Positions 1-7,372 of a stretch of 21,445 nucleotides of DNA are shown here, piece after piece (positions within the stretch are counted from its first letter, which is position 1; each line of letters begins with the position of its first letter). The stretch spans positions 1-21,445 of the forward strand of contig CAKPDZ010000025.1 of the NCBI GenBank assembly GCA_934149155.1. The letters run 5' to 3'. A program made the position numbers and the translations under genes. The notes under the pieces were generated by a model, which was not told the origin of the DNA, searched no databases, and worked only from the letters and a program-made list of their open reading frames with translations. This stretch comes from an uncultured Clostridia bacterium (lineage in GTDB: Bacteria > Bacillota > Clostridia > TANB77 > CAG-508).

Positions 1-1746
1 ATAAAAATTGGTGACACATCTTTTCCCATTGCCATATGTAATCTTATTACAATATCCATAAATTCTTTTTTATTTCCTGCTTTGATGCTATTTAACATTT
101 TATATGTATAGCCATCTAGTTTATTATCTTCACCTTTATTTTTTAACTCATCATGAATTTGAACTCCTAAATTGTAGATAACATATAATTTATCATCATT
201 CTTCTTTATATCTCCCATTTCTTTTCCCTCCTTTTTTAAAATATTTAATATCATTCTTATTCGTGTTGCTAAAAATGAATTATAACCATTTTTCTTTTCA
301 CCTTTTGATTCTTCTTTTGACATTTCTGCTCTTAATCTATCATTAATTATGTATTTAATATCTTTATTTTTCATGATGTAGTCAACTATTTGCAATTTAT
401 ATCTATAATCCCATATTTTTGATAACGTTTTTTTAGCATAATCCTTAAAAAATAGTGATATATATCTTTTTATATTAAAATATTCAATTCTACTATATGC
501 TCCATATTCTGCTTCAAGTTCTACAACAAATATGTTGTCCAATTGCCATATGCTTACTTGTTCATCTTGTTCTACAATATCTAATATTAATTCTGAATAT
601 GGATTTTCGTTTTTATTTTCATATCTTGATTTATTTCCAAAGTTAATATTCGTTTTATAAAGTCTATCTATTCCTGTATCATAATTCACAAAACTTAGTA
701 ATTGTTTCTCTCTATATTCTCCATTTTCTTTTATCGTTTTGGTTATTGTTGTCATTCCTGCGGGGATACAGAATAAAATCAATTTACATACATCACATAT
801 TGGCATTTTTACATTTTGATTCCAGAAGAAATTTCTTGCATTGTCGCTGCTTATGGCAAGTGGTACAAAGTTTCCTTCTGAATAGTTTGTTGTTAACCCT
901 ATTTCGTTTTCGCACATAGAACATCTTTGAATTACTTCTTCTTTTAAATATTTTTGTATATCTTCTATTAATTTAGATTTATTAATATAGCCTTTTATTA
1001 TTTTCGAGTAAATTTTTTCTACTTCTTGTGTTATATTGCCCTCTTTTGCATTTTCTATATATTCTTTTATTTGCTCAATACTATATTCATTTTGCATAAT
1101 GTTATTAATGAAACCAGTTTCTACTATATTGCTTACATAATCCTTATACATTAGCTCTTGCTGTTCTTCATACGCTAATGCTGTTTTAACAACATTTAAA
1201 AAGCTAGGCTGTCCATAATATGTATTGCTCAATATGCTTTTAAATAAATTTAATGTTAATCTTTTATTTATATTATCTTTTTCAATATCTGAAATCATTT
1301 TTTCTTTTATTTCTATAATTTCTTGCGTTGTAATTGCTTTGTCAATTTTGTCATATTGTTCTTTCATTTCTTCATATGTATTTTCATCAATTTTTTTTAT
1401 TTTATCTAATTGTTTTTTTATTGTATCTTTAATATATTTCTTATTTAACTTTATTTTATCTTTTCGTTCTTTTTCCTTATCATTATTTTCAAAAACTACT
1501 TCTATATTATTTTCCAAATAATCAAATGAACTTTTAGTTCTATTTTTTACGCTTTCTGCGACATTATATTTTTTGAAAAAATAATTAAAATAGTATTTGT
1601 GAAAATCCCTTAAATCTTCTGTATCAAATTCTATGTAATTATTTTTTCTAATAGCAAATTCATCTTCATTGCTTTCGAGAATTCTTAAGAATCCTACTAT
1701 TCCGTGCATTGAAAAACCAATCGTTTAAATATACTTTTATCTTCAA
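1..1746 (-). CDS. cst1: Type I-B CRISPR Cas8b1/Cst1 large subunit, partial, one frame break near the N-terminus
   Basis: Large subunit of a type I-B Cascade complex, expected to help recognise the PAM and hold the crRNA-target hybrid. The frame is open from the left edge to about 1709 without a stop; roughly 581 residues lie in the window and the C-terminus is outside. Two cysteine pairs (C275-SM-C278 and C317-DV-C320, followed by a further Cys) match the CXXC-CXXC signature of Cst1. The segment RLHMAMGKD near the edge also fits the family. The start is inferred: TTG at 1746 sits 6 bases after AAGGAGGT and begins MKIKVYLNDWFFNA. After that Ala an extra C at 1704 breaks the frame, and GIVGFLRILE continues in the next one. 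Without the frame change the reading can begin only at ATG 1709, which loses about 13 conserved residues. It lies 14 bases after cas6. Family call from motifs and context, not from a search. Confidence 0.85.
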
Positions 1747-1752
1747 TTTTGC

Positions 1753-1760
1753 ACCTCCTT
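1753..1760 (-). promoter_or_regulatory. Shine-Dalgarno deciding the TTG start of cst1
   Basis: AAGGAGGT on the minus strand, 6 bases before TTG (1746-1744) and directly after the restored cas6 stop TAA (1763-1761). It lies inside the uncorrected cas6 frame, which argues that the cas6 read-through tail is not the native C-terminus and that cst1 starts here, not at ATG 1709. Confidence 0.75.
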
Positions 1761-2475
1761 TTAAACAATTTGAAACATCCCGAATCCGAGCAGAATGTTT
1801 ACTACCCACTCCAGCCTTATACAAATAATTTAAAAGCTCTATATCTCCTTCTAATGCAAAAATTCCTGTTGAACATTCTATTTGTTTTTCATAAAATTTT
1901 ATAATTACTTTTTTTGCCTTAATTGGAGTAATTTTTAGTGTCTCCACAGACTCTACTGGAATATTAGTTATTTTTAATTGTTCTTTAATATTCATTTTTA
2001 ATGTTTCTTCAAATTTTTTATTTTCAAAAGAATAATAGTAATCCTTGTTTTCTATTCTTTCTCTTGTACATAATGGTGCTTGAAACTTTATAACTATTTT
2101 ATTGTCTTTAATTTCTTTTTCTGGTATAAGTACAATATTCTGCAATTTCCATGAATTTTGATTAATTGAAAATTTCTTGTTTTTTTGATGATTAAACGCA
2201 TTATATAATACAATAGCTGTTTCATAATTTTCTATTGTCATATTCATTTCAAATTTTTTATCCTCCACTATTATTTCTTCTGCATTTATTTGTGGGTGCC
2301 TAAAAAAAATAGAAAAAGCATAAGGTTTTATAATATTATCTTTCTGGTTATAGTATTTTTCAAATTCATTTTCACTATATTCAGATAATGACAATTTTAT
2401 AAAACTTATTATGCTTCTTCTATAATCAATTGGAACTTTTTTATTTTCTAATGTAAAATATAATTTTATTCTCAT
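1761..2475 (-). CDS. cas6: CRISPR pre-crRNA endoribonuclease Cas6, frame broken near the C-terminus
   Basis: Cas6 cuts the CRISPR repeat transcript into crRNAs and stays on the repeat hairpin in type I-B systems. The start ATG at 2475 (MRIKLYFTLEN) is set by AAGGAGGT placed 6 bases upstream; an in-frame ATG at 2493 lies ahead of this site. The protein is ferredoxin-like with the Gly-rich loop of the family at residues 222-229 (GVGSKHSA). Directly after this Ala an extra C (1788) shifts the frame. Dropping it gives GFGMFQIV and a TAA at 1761-1763, the classical Cas6 ending and a normal length of 237 residues. Read without correction, the frame runs to a TGA at 1666 and carries a tail that is partly the N-terminus of the next gene. 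It is the first cas gene visible; no repeat array is seen in the window. Confidence 0.85.
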
Positions 2476-2632
2476 ATTTTCACCTCCTTGCATACAAATT
2501 TATTTAAGTTAAATTTTGTAAACTTTTGTATGATGAAAAATGTAAATGCGTTTGATTTCATATTCGACATCTTTCACATCTTTTATATCATATTTCGCAT
2601 TTTTTTACAAGTATTTCATATATTTAATTAGA

Positions 2633-2900
2633 CTATTTTTCTATGTTATATTTCCAAAAATTAAAATGACCTTTTGCTTCTATTTCCTCCGTAAAAAACT
2701 TGTATTTTGAATATGATTCAGCTGATGATTGAGAATCTTGTGAAATAGTGTTAATTGATAACAAAAAAGCCCTATTGTGCTTTTCCGCTACTTGAAGATA
2801 TATAATATGCTAGAAATATCAATATTATTTGATATAATATTATATTTACTCCATAATTAATTATATTTGGTATTTTCATGAAATATATCCTAAAATCCAT
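2633..2900 (-). pseudogene. Possible frameshifted remnant of a small membrane protein gene
   Basis: On the minus strand an ATG at 2900 opens a 42-residue hydrophobic frame (INYGVNIILYQIILIFLAYY is its core) that stops at 2772. A second frame, open from 2809 and ending with TAG at 2633-2635, encodes a soluble-looking stretch including AEKHNRAFLLSINTISQDSQ and ending FWKYNIEK. Its amino-acid composition looks like real protein, but it has no start codon and follows a stop directly. A single frame change within 2772-2809 would join the two into a protein of about 85-90 residues. Function not recognised. It may also be chance open sequence in A+T-rich DNA. Confidence 0.35.
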
Positions 2901-2908
2901 GCAATAAC

Positions 2909-2968
2909 TTAAAATCCCTTTTTTTCATTTATTACTTTTTCAAATATCCTATTTAATAAATCTTTCAT
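2909..2968 (-). CDS. Possible 19-residue small ORF or truncated gene start after abiEii
   Basis: ATG at 2968 stands 4 bases after AGGAGT, which itself follows the abiEii stop within 2 bases, so it would be translated from the abiE transcript. The product MKDLLNRIFEKVINEKKGF is short and amphipathic. It could be the surviving 5' end of a former third gene. No family recognised; the ribosome site is the only real support. Confidence 0.3.
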   Translation of the reverse strand: MKDLLNRIFEKVINEKKGF

Positions 2969-2978
2969 TTTGACTCCT

Positions 2979-3818
2979 TTAATCATTAAACTTTAAAAAT
3001 ATTTTTTCTATCTCCCTTATAGAACCTAGCACTTTTTCAAACTCTATCCCTTTTGCATATTGATATTTTTCTGAATAACTTGTCCATAATTCTTTTACAA
3101 ATTCACTCTTTTCTATTTCATCAATAACTTTATCTATACTTTTTATATCTGTCTCTCTTTTTTTAAAGGTTTTTTCAATAGCATTCTTTAAATTTTCTTT
3201 CGAAAACTCCTTATATGTAATTAAATAGTATAAATCATAATAATCTTTCATTCTACTATTTAATATTCCCCTACTTATTACTGTTTGAAACTTTTCTGCA
3301 ATTATACTCTCTATGTTATATGTCATAATTTTTAAATTTCTATTCTCAAATATCATTTTATAATCATATTCAATTTCTCTTGGTGTAATTAAATCACCTG
3401 TAGCTATATCTATACTTAAATTAACTCTTAAATTATCAAATATAGCTAACAAATTATACTTTAATCCACCATAATCATCTTCTTCCCTAATTGGCTGAGA
3501 ATTTCGTATTTCAAATTTCACTCCGTCATTTACGTCTATGTTTAATATTTCTTGTAATACTTCATATAATTGTTCATCTGTTAAATCTATCCCCTTTATG
3601 CATGTATCCATATCCATGGTTGTTCTTGTATCAATTCCCATTATTGAAGATAATAAAAGTCCACCTTTTAATATAAAATTATTTTTATATTTTGAAACAG
3701 ATAATCTTTCTAATATTCTTTCAAACATATAATTTTGTAATACTTCATTTACTGTAATATTACAACTTACTGCTAAGTTCCTAGACTTATCCATTAAACT
3801 TTTAGCATTTTTTATCAT
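2979..3818 (-). CDS. abiEii: AbiEii/AbiGii-type nucleotidyltransferase toxin
   Basis: Toxin of a type IV (AbiE) toxin-antitoxin pair that can block phage growth. AbiEii proteins are nucleotidyltransferases of the DNA polymerase beta fold; characterised relatives (MenT) add nucleotides to tRNA acceptor ends, older work reported GTP binding. The sequence shows the motif KGG at residues 51-53, then RTTMDMD with the metal-binding pair D69 and D71, and the family's C-terminal signature SRMKDYYDLYYL. At 279 residues it is of normal length. Its ATG overlaps the antitoxin stop (ATGA, 4 bases) with GGAGG upstream, so the two are translationally coupled. No damage is seen. It should be made together with AbiEi. 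Confidence 0.88.
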   Translation of the reverse strand: MIKNAKSLMDKSRNLAVSCNITVNEVLQNYMFERILERLSVSKYKNNFILKGGLLLSSIMGIDTRTTMDMDTCIKGIDLTDEQLYEVLQEILNIDVNDGVKFEIRNSQPIREEDDYGGLKYNLLAIFDNLRVNLSIDIATGDLITPREIEYDYKMIFENRNLKIMTYNIESIIAEKFQTVISRGILNSRMKDYYDLYYLITYKEFSKENLKNAIEKTFKKRETDIKSIDKVIDEIEKSEFVKELWTSYSEKYQYAKGIEFEKVLGSIREIEKIFLKFND

Positions 3819-4399
3819 ATAATTGCCTCCATATAATTCTTTACTTTGTCATATATATTCATTTTCTTTGCATATTCAAACATTTTACTGGCATTAAATT
3901 CTTTACTTTTAATTGCTTTTTTTATTGCTTTATTTCTAATTTCTATATCTAAACTGTCTTTATCCTTTATAACATCACATATTGTTCGTTCTAAATTATA
4001 TATCTTTACATTCATTCCTTGGGGTGATTTTTTATATACTATTCCTAAGTTAAACAATTCATCATTTATTCTATATACATTAACTATATCTTTAAATCGA
4101 TGCGGATTATAGTTTTTGGGAATAGATACATCCATTCTTATTGGCGTTCTTTCTGTCATTTCATAAAAATATAATGCTGTATTATATGAAAATATTGTCT
4201 TAGGATATTTTAACTGAAATAAATAATATTCATCATATTTATACTCTTTGGTAACATATATTCCTCTTTCTATTCTTTCTATTATATTCTTATCAACCAT
4301 TTTTGATAAATATACTCTTGGTATTCCATGGCTTTCAACTTGTGACGATGTTATTATTCCATTATTATCTTTCATAATTTTTAAAATTTGATCTATCAT
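3815..4399 (-). CDS. abiEi: AbiEi-type antitoxin, winged-helix autorepressor
   Basis: Antitoxin of the AbiE pair. AbiEi proteins have an N-terminal winged helix that represses their own promoter and a C-terminal domain that counters the toxin. Here residues 1-50 (MIDQILKIMK through ERIERGIYVT) form the helix-turn-helix, with the phrase GIYVT typical of the family, and the C-terminal part has the usual ERTICDVIKD-type segment. Start chosen at ATG 4399 because GGAGG lies 7 bases upstream; an in-frame GTG 11 codons earlier would place the start inside the promoter/operator. 194 residues. It overlaps abiEii by 4 bases. The inverted repeat at 4422-4451 is the likely site of autoregulation. Confidence 0.87.
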   Translation of the reverse strand: MIDQILKIMKDNNGIITSSQVESHGIPRVYLSKMVDKNIIERIERGIYVTKEYKYDEYYLFQLKYPKTIFSYNTALYFYEMTERTPIRMDVSIPKNYNPHRFKDIVNVYRINDELFNLGIVYKKSPQGMNVKIYNLERTICDVIKDKDSLDIEIRNKAIKKAIKSKEFNASKMFEYAKKMNIYDKVKNYMEAII

Positions 4400-4421
4400 T
4401 TTTAATCCTCCATTTTCCGTT

Positions 4422-4459
4422 TGTGCCACCATTTTATCATTTTATGGCACATTTGTAAA
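4422..4459 (-). promoter_or_regulatory. abiE promoter with embedded operator
   Basis: On the minus strand -35 TTTACA (4459-4454), a 17-base spacer and -10 TAAAAT (4436-4431) stand upstream of abiEi. A perfect 7-base inverted repeat TGTGCCA/TGGCACA (4422-4428 and 4445-4451) has one arm in the spacer and the other just after the -10, near the start of transcription. A repressor bound here would block RNA polymerase, in line with the known negative autoregulation by AbiEi. Confidence 0.6.
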
Positions 4460-4517
4460 TATATTATATCAAATTAAATAAGTTTAATACCTCAAATATC
4501 AATTTTTTATTGTTTCA

Positions 4518-4553
4518 TAACAAAACAAAGCTACATTCGTACTGAACATAGCT
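4518..4553 (-). terminator. Terminator of the DUF2075-MazG operon
   Basis: Minus-strand RNA folds AGCTATGTTC with GAATGTAGCT (4544-4553 and 4529-4538; 10 pairs including two G-U) over a 5-base loop, followed by TTGTTTTG. It starts about 30 bases after the mazG-like stop. Confidence 0.65.
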
Positions 4554-4582
4554 CCATAATTGCCCCCATTAATTATTATATC

Positions 4583-4897
4583 TTATAACTTATTATATTT
4601 TGTGCTTACTCCTTTAGCTTTTTCAATCGGATATTTTTTCTCAGATATTTTCATTTTATCTAAAACTATTTGTTTAGGATCAACACCAATTTGATGGCAC
4701 AAAAGAATACAATAATCCATAACATCTGCAATTTCATATTTTAACTCATCTTTGTTATAATCATTATTCCATTGAAAACACTCTAGAAGTTCTCCAGCTT
4801 CTATAGAAATTGATTTTGCTAAATTCTCCGGTGTATTAAATTGTAGCCAATCTCTATCCTCTGCAAATTTAACTATTTTCTCTTCTAATTCTTTCAT
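4583..4897 (-). CDS. MazG-like nucleotide pyrophosphohydrolase
   Basis: All-alpha NTP pyrophosphatase that hydrolyses (d)NTPs to the monophosphate and pyrophosphate. The 104-residue length and sequence fit the single-domain MazG/RS21-C6 (dCTPase-like) group, not the two-domain E. coli MazG. The metal-binding pattern EXXE-(18)-EXXD is complete: E33, E36, E55 and D58 (SIEAGELLE and YEIADVMDY). The start has AAGGGAG upstream. It lies 24 bases after the GIY-YIG/DUF2075 gene and shares its promoter and terminator, so the two products probably act together, for example one attacking nucleic acid and the other clearing or depleting nucleotides. Substrate cannot be told from sequence. Confidence 0.85.
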   Translation of the reverse strand: MKELEEKIVKFAEDRDWLQFNTPENLAKSISIEAGELLECFQWNNDYNKDELKYEIADVMDYCILLCHQIGVDPKQIVLDKMKISEKKYPIEKAKGVSTKYNKL

Positions 4898-4921
4898 CTT
4901 TTTTCTCCCTTTATAATTTAA

Positions 4922-6694
4922 TTATTTCTTGCTACATTTTTTTAAATGTTCTCTTAATTCATCATCACATGCATATATATATAATCCGTTGACGCCTCGT
5001 GTCATAAGGATTCTTACCTCATGTTTTAGCAGTTCTTCTCCAAAACTTTGTGTAGTTCCATTTGACAATGTCCTCTTGTTAGTAGCCTTTTTATTCCAGC
5101 TATTATTAGGATCAAAAACTATATGTCCATCTCTATATTTTACAGATGGTCCTAGTATCACTCCAGCATAATTTAAATCGAATCCATGAATCGTATATGT
5201 AGAACCAACTTCCTCAATAGTCTGTGGCTGTTCAGCCCATGAAAGATTTTCTATTTTCTTTTTTTCTACTCCTTTTAAATCTTTTGTTAGTTCTCTATTC
5301 CATGGTTTATGCCATTTTCCTATTTTTACTTCCCAATATTTATCTGGACAATTTTCATGTTTATCTTTAACATATGGCCAATCATACGTTGCAATTAATC
5401 TTGACAATTTTGTTTTTTCTTTTAGTGCTTTTCTTGTAATCTTTTTATCTAATTTTTCTATAGTATCAAAAATTCGTATATCATACTTTCCTAAATCATC
5501 TGGTAATGGATTTACAATCCCTTCTTTGGTAAATGCATTTATCCATTCTATTACATCATCATTAGCATGTATTCTAAGTTGATTTTCTAGTTTAATATAA
5601 TTTCCGTTATTTATTGCCATATTCTTGTATTTTTCTAGCAATTCGTCTTCCCAATATTGTTCTGTCGTTAAAATTTGATCTTCATCAAACATTACAACAA
5701 CTACTTTTGCTCTTTTTAATATATCCTCTAATTGATTTTTTCCTTTGTAAGACTGCTTTCCTTGAGTCCATAATAAATGTGCTTCATCTACAAAAACAAT
5801 ATCAACCGGTTCTTCAATAGAATGTGTATTAATAAAATGTGTTGGTTTATATATTAATTTTCCATATTTATCTGTTAGTCCTAATTTATCAACAATTTGA
5901 TTATATACTATAATTTGTTCATCATGATTTACTAATAAATAACATTTTAAGTCTTCATATTTAAAATCTTCTTTGTTTTCATTTGCTTCTTCATATCTAC
6001 AAAGCAATTCATAAAATGTACTACTATTTAATACTGTTTTTCCTGTACCAGCTTCACCTTCAACAAATATTAGTTGACTCATCTCATCATTTTTTAATGC
6101 TTTCTCTATTTTTTCTATAATCAAATCTTTTGCCTTTTGCTGTTCATCTGTAAGTTTATGTAATGGTGACGCTTTAAATATAGCTGAATCTTTAATTTCT
6201 GTTTCTAATGGAAATATTTCACTATTGGCTCTTCTAAGTTCTTTCCATATTTTCGCAAAAATATAATCAAATTCTTCTGCTGTATAATAATGATTTTGCG
6301 GATTGCTTCTTCCATTATGTACTTTTTTTATACTATCAACACTCATTAAATAATGTATTAATCTGTTTTCTATGTCTAATGTCATTGATTTATTAAAATG
6401 CTCATGACCTATTACATAAAAATTAGCTTTTTTGTCTAACAAATTATGTTGCCACTTATCTTCATCTGACATTTTACTATAATGCTGCATTGTCCTTTGA
6501 AAAATATTATTTGATTCACCTACATATACTTCATAATGATTTTTCTTTTTCCAATTGTGAATATATACTATAGGAAAATCTAATATAACTTCTTTAACTT
6601 TTGTGTCTTTTGATTCTTCAACTTCTTTTTCAAATACTTTTAATGCATCTGCATTATCTTGTACATTTTTTATAACTGGCTCTGCTACTTTCAT
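4922..6694 (-). CDS. GIY-YIG nuclease fused to DUF2075 superfamily 1 helicase/ATPase
   Basis: A 590-residue two-domain protein. Residues 40-115 form a GIY-YIG endonuclease: Y44 in PIVYI, Y57 and G59 in YVGES, R67 in FQR and the metal-binding E109 in LDIENRL. From about 175 follows a DUF2075 ATPase of the SF1 helicase type: Walker A GEAGTGKT (213-220), Walker B IVFVDEAH with D303-E304, the motif-III-like VVMFDEDQ near 333-340, QLRIHA, TIHGFDLNYAGVILGP (motif V region) and LMTRGVNGLYIY (motif VI region). Known members are annotated as helicase-like; the biological role is not settled. First gene of an operon with a MazG-like enzyme, next to CRISPR-Cas and AbiE, which suggests phage defence (inference). 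The start has AAGGAAG upstream. No truncation; all catalytic residues appear present. Confidence 0.85.
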   Translation of the reverse strand: MKVAEPVIKNVQDNADALKVFEKEVEESKDTKVKEVILDFPIVYIHNWKKKNHYEVYVGESNNIFQRTMQHYSKMSDEDKWQHNLLDKKANFYVIGHEHFNKSMTLDIENRLIHYLMSVDSIKKVHNGRSNPQNHYYTAEEFDYIFAKIWKELRRANSEIFPLETEIKDSAIFKASPLHKLTDEQQKAKDLIIEKIEKALKNDEMSQLIFVEGEAGTGKTVLNSSTFYELLCRYEEANENKEDFKYEDLKCYLLVNHDEQIIVYNQIVDKLGLTDKYGKLIYKPTHFINTHSIEEPVDIVFVDEAHLLWTQGKQSYKGKNQLEDILKRAKVVVVMFDEDQILTTEQYWEDELLEKYKNMAINNGNYIKLENQLRIHANDDVIEWINAFTKEGIVNPLPDDLGKYDIRIFDTIEKLDKKITRKALKEKTKLSRLIATYDWPYVKDKHENCPDKYWEVKIGKWHKPWNRELTKDLKGVEKKKIENLSWAEQPQTIEEVGSTYTIHGFDLNYAGVILGPSVKYRDGHIVFDPNNSWNKKATNKRTLSNGTTQSFGEELLKHEVRILMTRGVNGLYIYACDDELREHLKKCSKK

Positions 6695-6758
6695 AATAAA
6701 CTTCCTTTTTTATTAAAATATATCTTCTCTTATATTAATCATTATTGTTGTTGGCCAC

Positions 6759-6787
6759 ATTATATCATTTTTTATTTGCAAAGTCCA
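6759..6787 (-). promoter_or_regulatory. Promoter of the GIY-YIG/DUF2075-MazG operon
   Basis: Minus strand: -35-like TGGACT (6787-6782), 17-base spacer, extended -10 TGATATAAT (hexamer 6764-6759). It lies 65 bases before the ATG, leaving a 5' leader with no obvious structure. Confidence 0.55.
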
Positions 6788-6821
6788 GCAATCAATTGAT
6801 ATTGCTTGTTTTATCACATAT

Positions 6822-6857
6822 AAAAATAGTAACTACTATAAAATAGTTACTATTTTT
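6822..6857. terminator. Hairpin terminator after the deformylase-like gene
   Basis: Perfect 14-base inverted repeat AAAAATAGTAACTA (6822-6835) / TAGTTACTATTTTT (6844-6857) with an 8-base loop. The T-run at the end of the stem on both strands allows use in either direction; it separates the deformylase-like gene from the DUF2075 promoter. Confidence 0.65.
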
Positions 6858-6903
6858 AAAACATTATATTACAAACCCGAGCACTGCACTATGAATTTCC
6901 AAA

Positions 6904-7314
6904 TCATATTATAATCCCATTTGTATGATCAATTTCATGTTGTATTATTTCAGCCACAAAGCCAGTATATTTTCCATGCTGTTTCCTAAAATTCATATCA
7001 AAATAATCCACTTCAATTTCTTTATATCTTTTGCACTCTCTTTCTCCAATTAAAGACAAACAACCTTCCACTGTTTGATATTCTCTATTTGTATACGTAA
7101 TAACAGGATTTATCATTACAAAATCATACAATCCACCTGATACGCAAATTATAGCCTTATTATATCCTATCATATTCGCTGCAAGACCTACGCATCTGTC
7201 TTTATTGGCTTTTAATGTATCTAATAAATCATTTGCTATATACTTGTCTTTTTCAGTTGCTTTTTCTGCTTTTTGCGATAAAAACATTACATCTTTTACT
7301 ATTTCTTTTACCAT
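6904..7314 (-). CDS. Peptide deformylase family protein, short variant with altered motif 1
   Basis: Peptide deformylase removes the formyl group from the N-terminal methionine of new proteins, using a metal held by two His and one Cys. Motif 2 (EGCLS, C85) and motif 3 (QHEIDH, H126, E127, H130) are complete. Motif 1 reads VGLAANMIG where canonical enzymes have GLAAPQIG: the glutamine that stabilises the transition state is replaced by M48. The 136-residue length is shorter than typical bacterial Def (about 150-170) and ends soon after motif 3. I recall similar short AANMIG proteins in other Bacillota as a paralogue group, so this may be a second deformylase with a different substrate, not the essential Def. 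Start fixed by GAGGAG 6 bases upstream. Stands 58 bases after the surface-protein gene. Confidence 0.8.
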   Translation of the reverse strand: MVKEIVKDVMFLSQKAEKATEKDKYIANDLLDTLKANKDRCVGLAANMIGYNKAIICVSGGLYDFVMINPVITYTNREYQTVEGCLSLIGERECKRYKEIEVDYFDMNFRKQHGKYTGFVAEIIQHEIDHTNGIII

Positions 7315-7372
7315 GCTAATCTCCTCAAATTATTTTTCCTCGTCGTTCTCAACCTCTTATTAAAATTATCTC

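Larger units (their letters stand above)
2494..2978. other. 485-base gap between cas6 and abiEii: leader sequence and gene debris
   Basis: No intact gene and no CRISPR array is seen. Next to cas6 is an inverted repeat CATACAAA (2491-2498) / TTTGTATG (2525-2532), which may mark the cas promoter. Further right on the minus strand are three coding-looking pieces: a 19-codon reading frame behind a good ribosome site (2909-2968), a 42-codon hydrophobic frame (2772-2900, beginning MDFRIYFMKIPN and ending at TAG), and an overlapping 58-codon frame (2633-2809). The latter two overlap in different frames and look like one small membrane-protein gene split by a frameshift. Confidence 0.5.

Noticed and set aside
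1225..1521. 98-codon plus-strand frame
   Set aside because: Antisense to cst1, hydrophobic only because it mirrors a Lys/Glu-rich coding strand; no ribosome site.
1666..1760. Native C-terminal extension of Cas6 past residue 229
   Set aside because: The extension contains the next gene's Shine-Dalgarno and start in the same frame; the +1 frame gives the family ending and a stop at 1761.
2494..2640. CRISPR array or leader repeats beside cas6
   Set aside because: Similar A+T-rich words (TTTCATATTCG, TATCATATTTCG) recur but there are no regularly spaced 28-37-base repeats.
4433..4582. Antisense RNA antitoxin for AbiE or the MazG operon
   Set aside because: The stem at 4529-4553 is explained as a normal terminator and no plus-strand promoter is evident.
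6695..6903. Small gene or tRNA between the deformylase-like gene and DUF2075
   Set aside because: Only a hairpin and a promoter are seen; no cloverleaf and no reading frame with a ribosome site. No tRNA or rRNA was recognised anywhere in the window.
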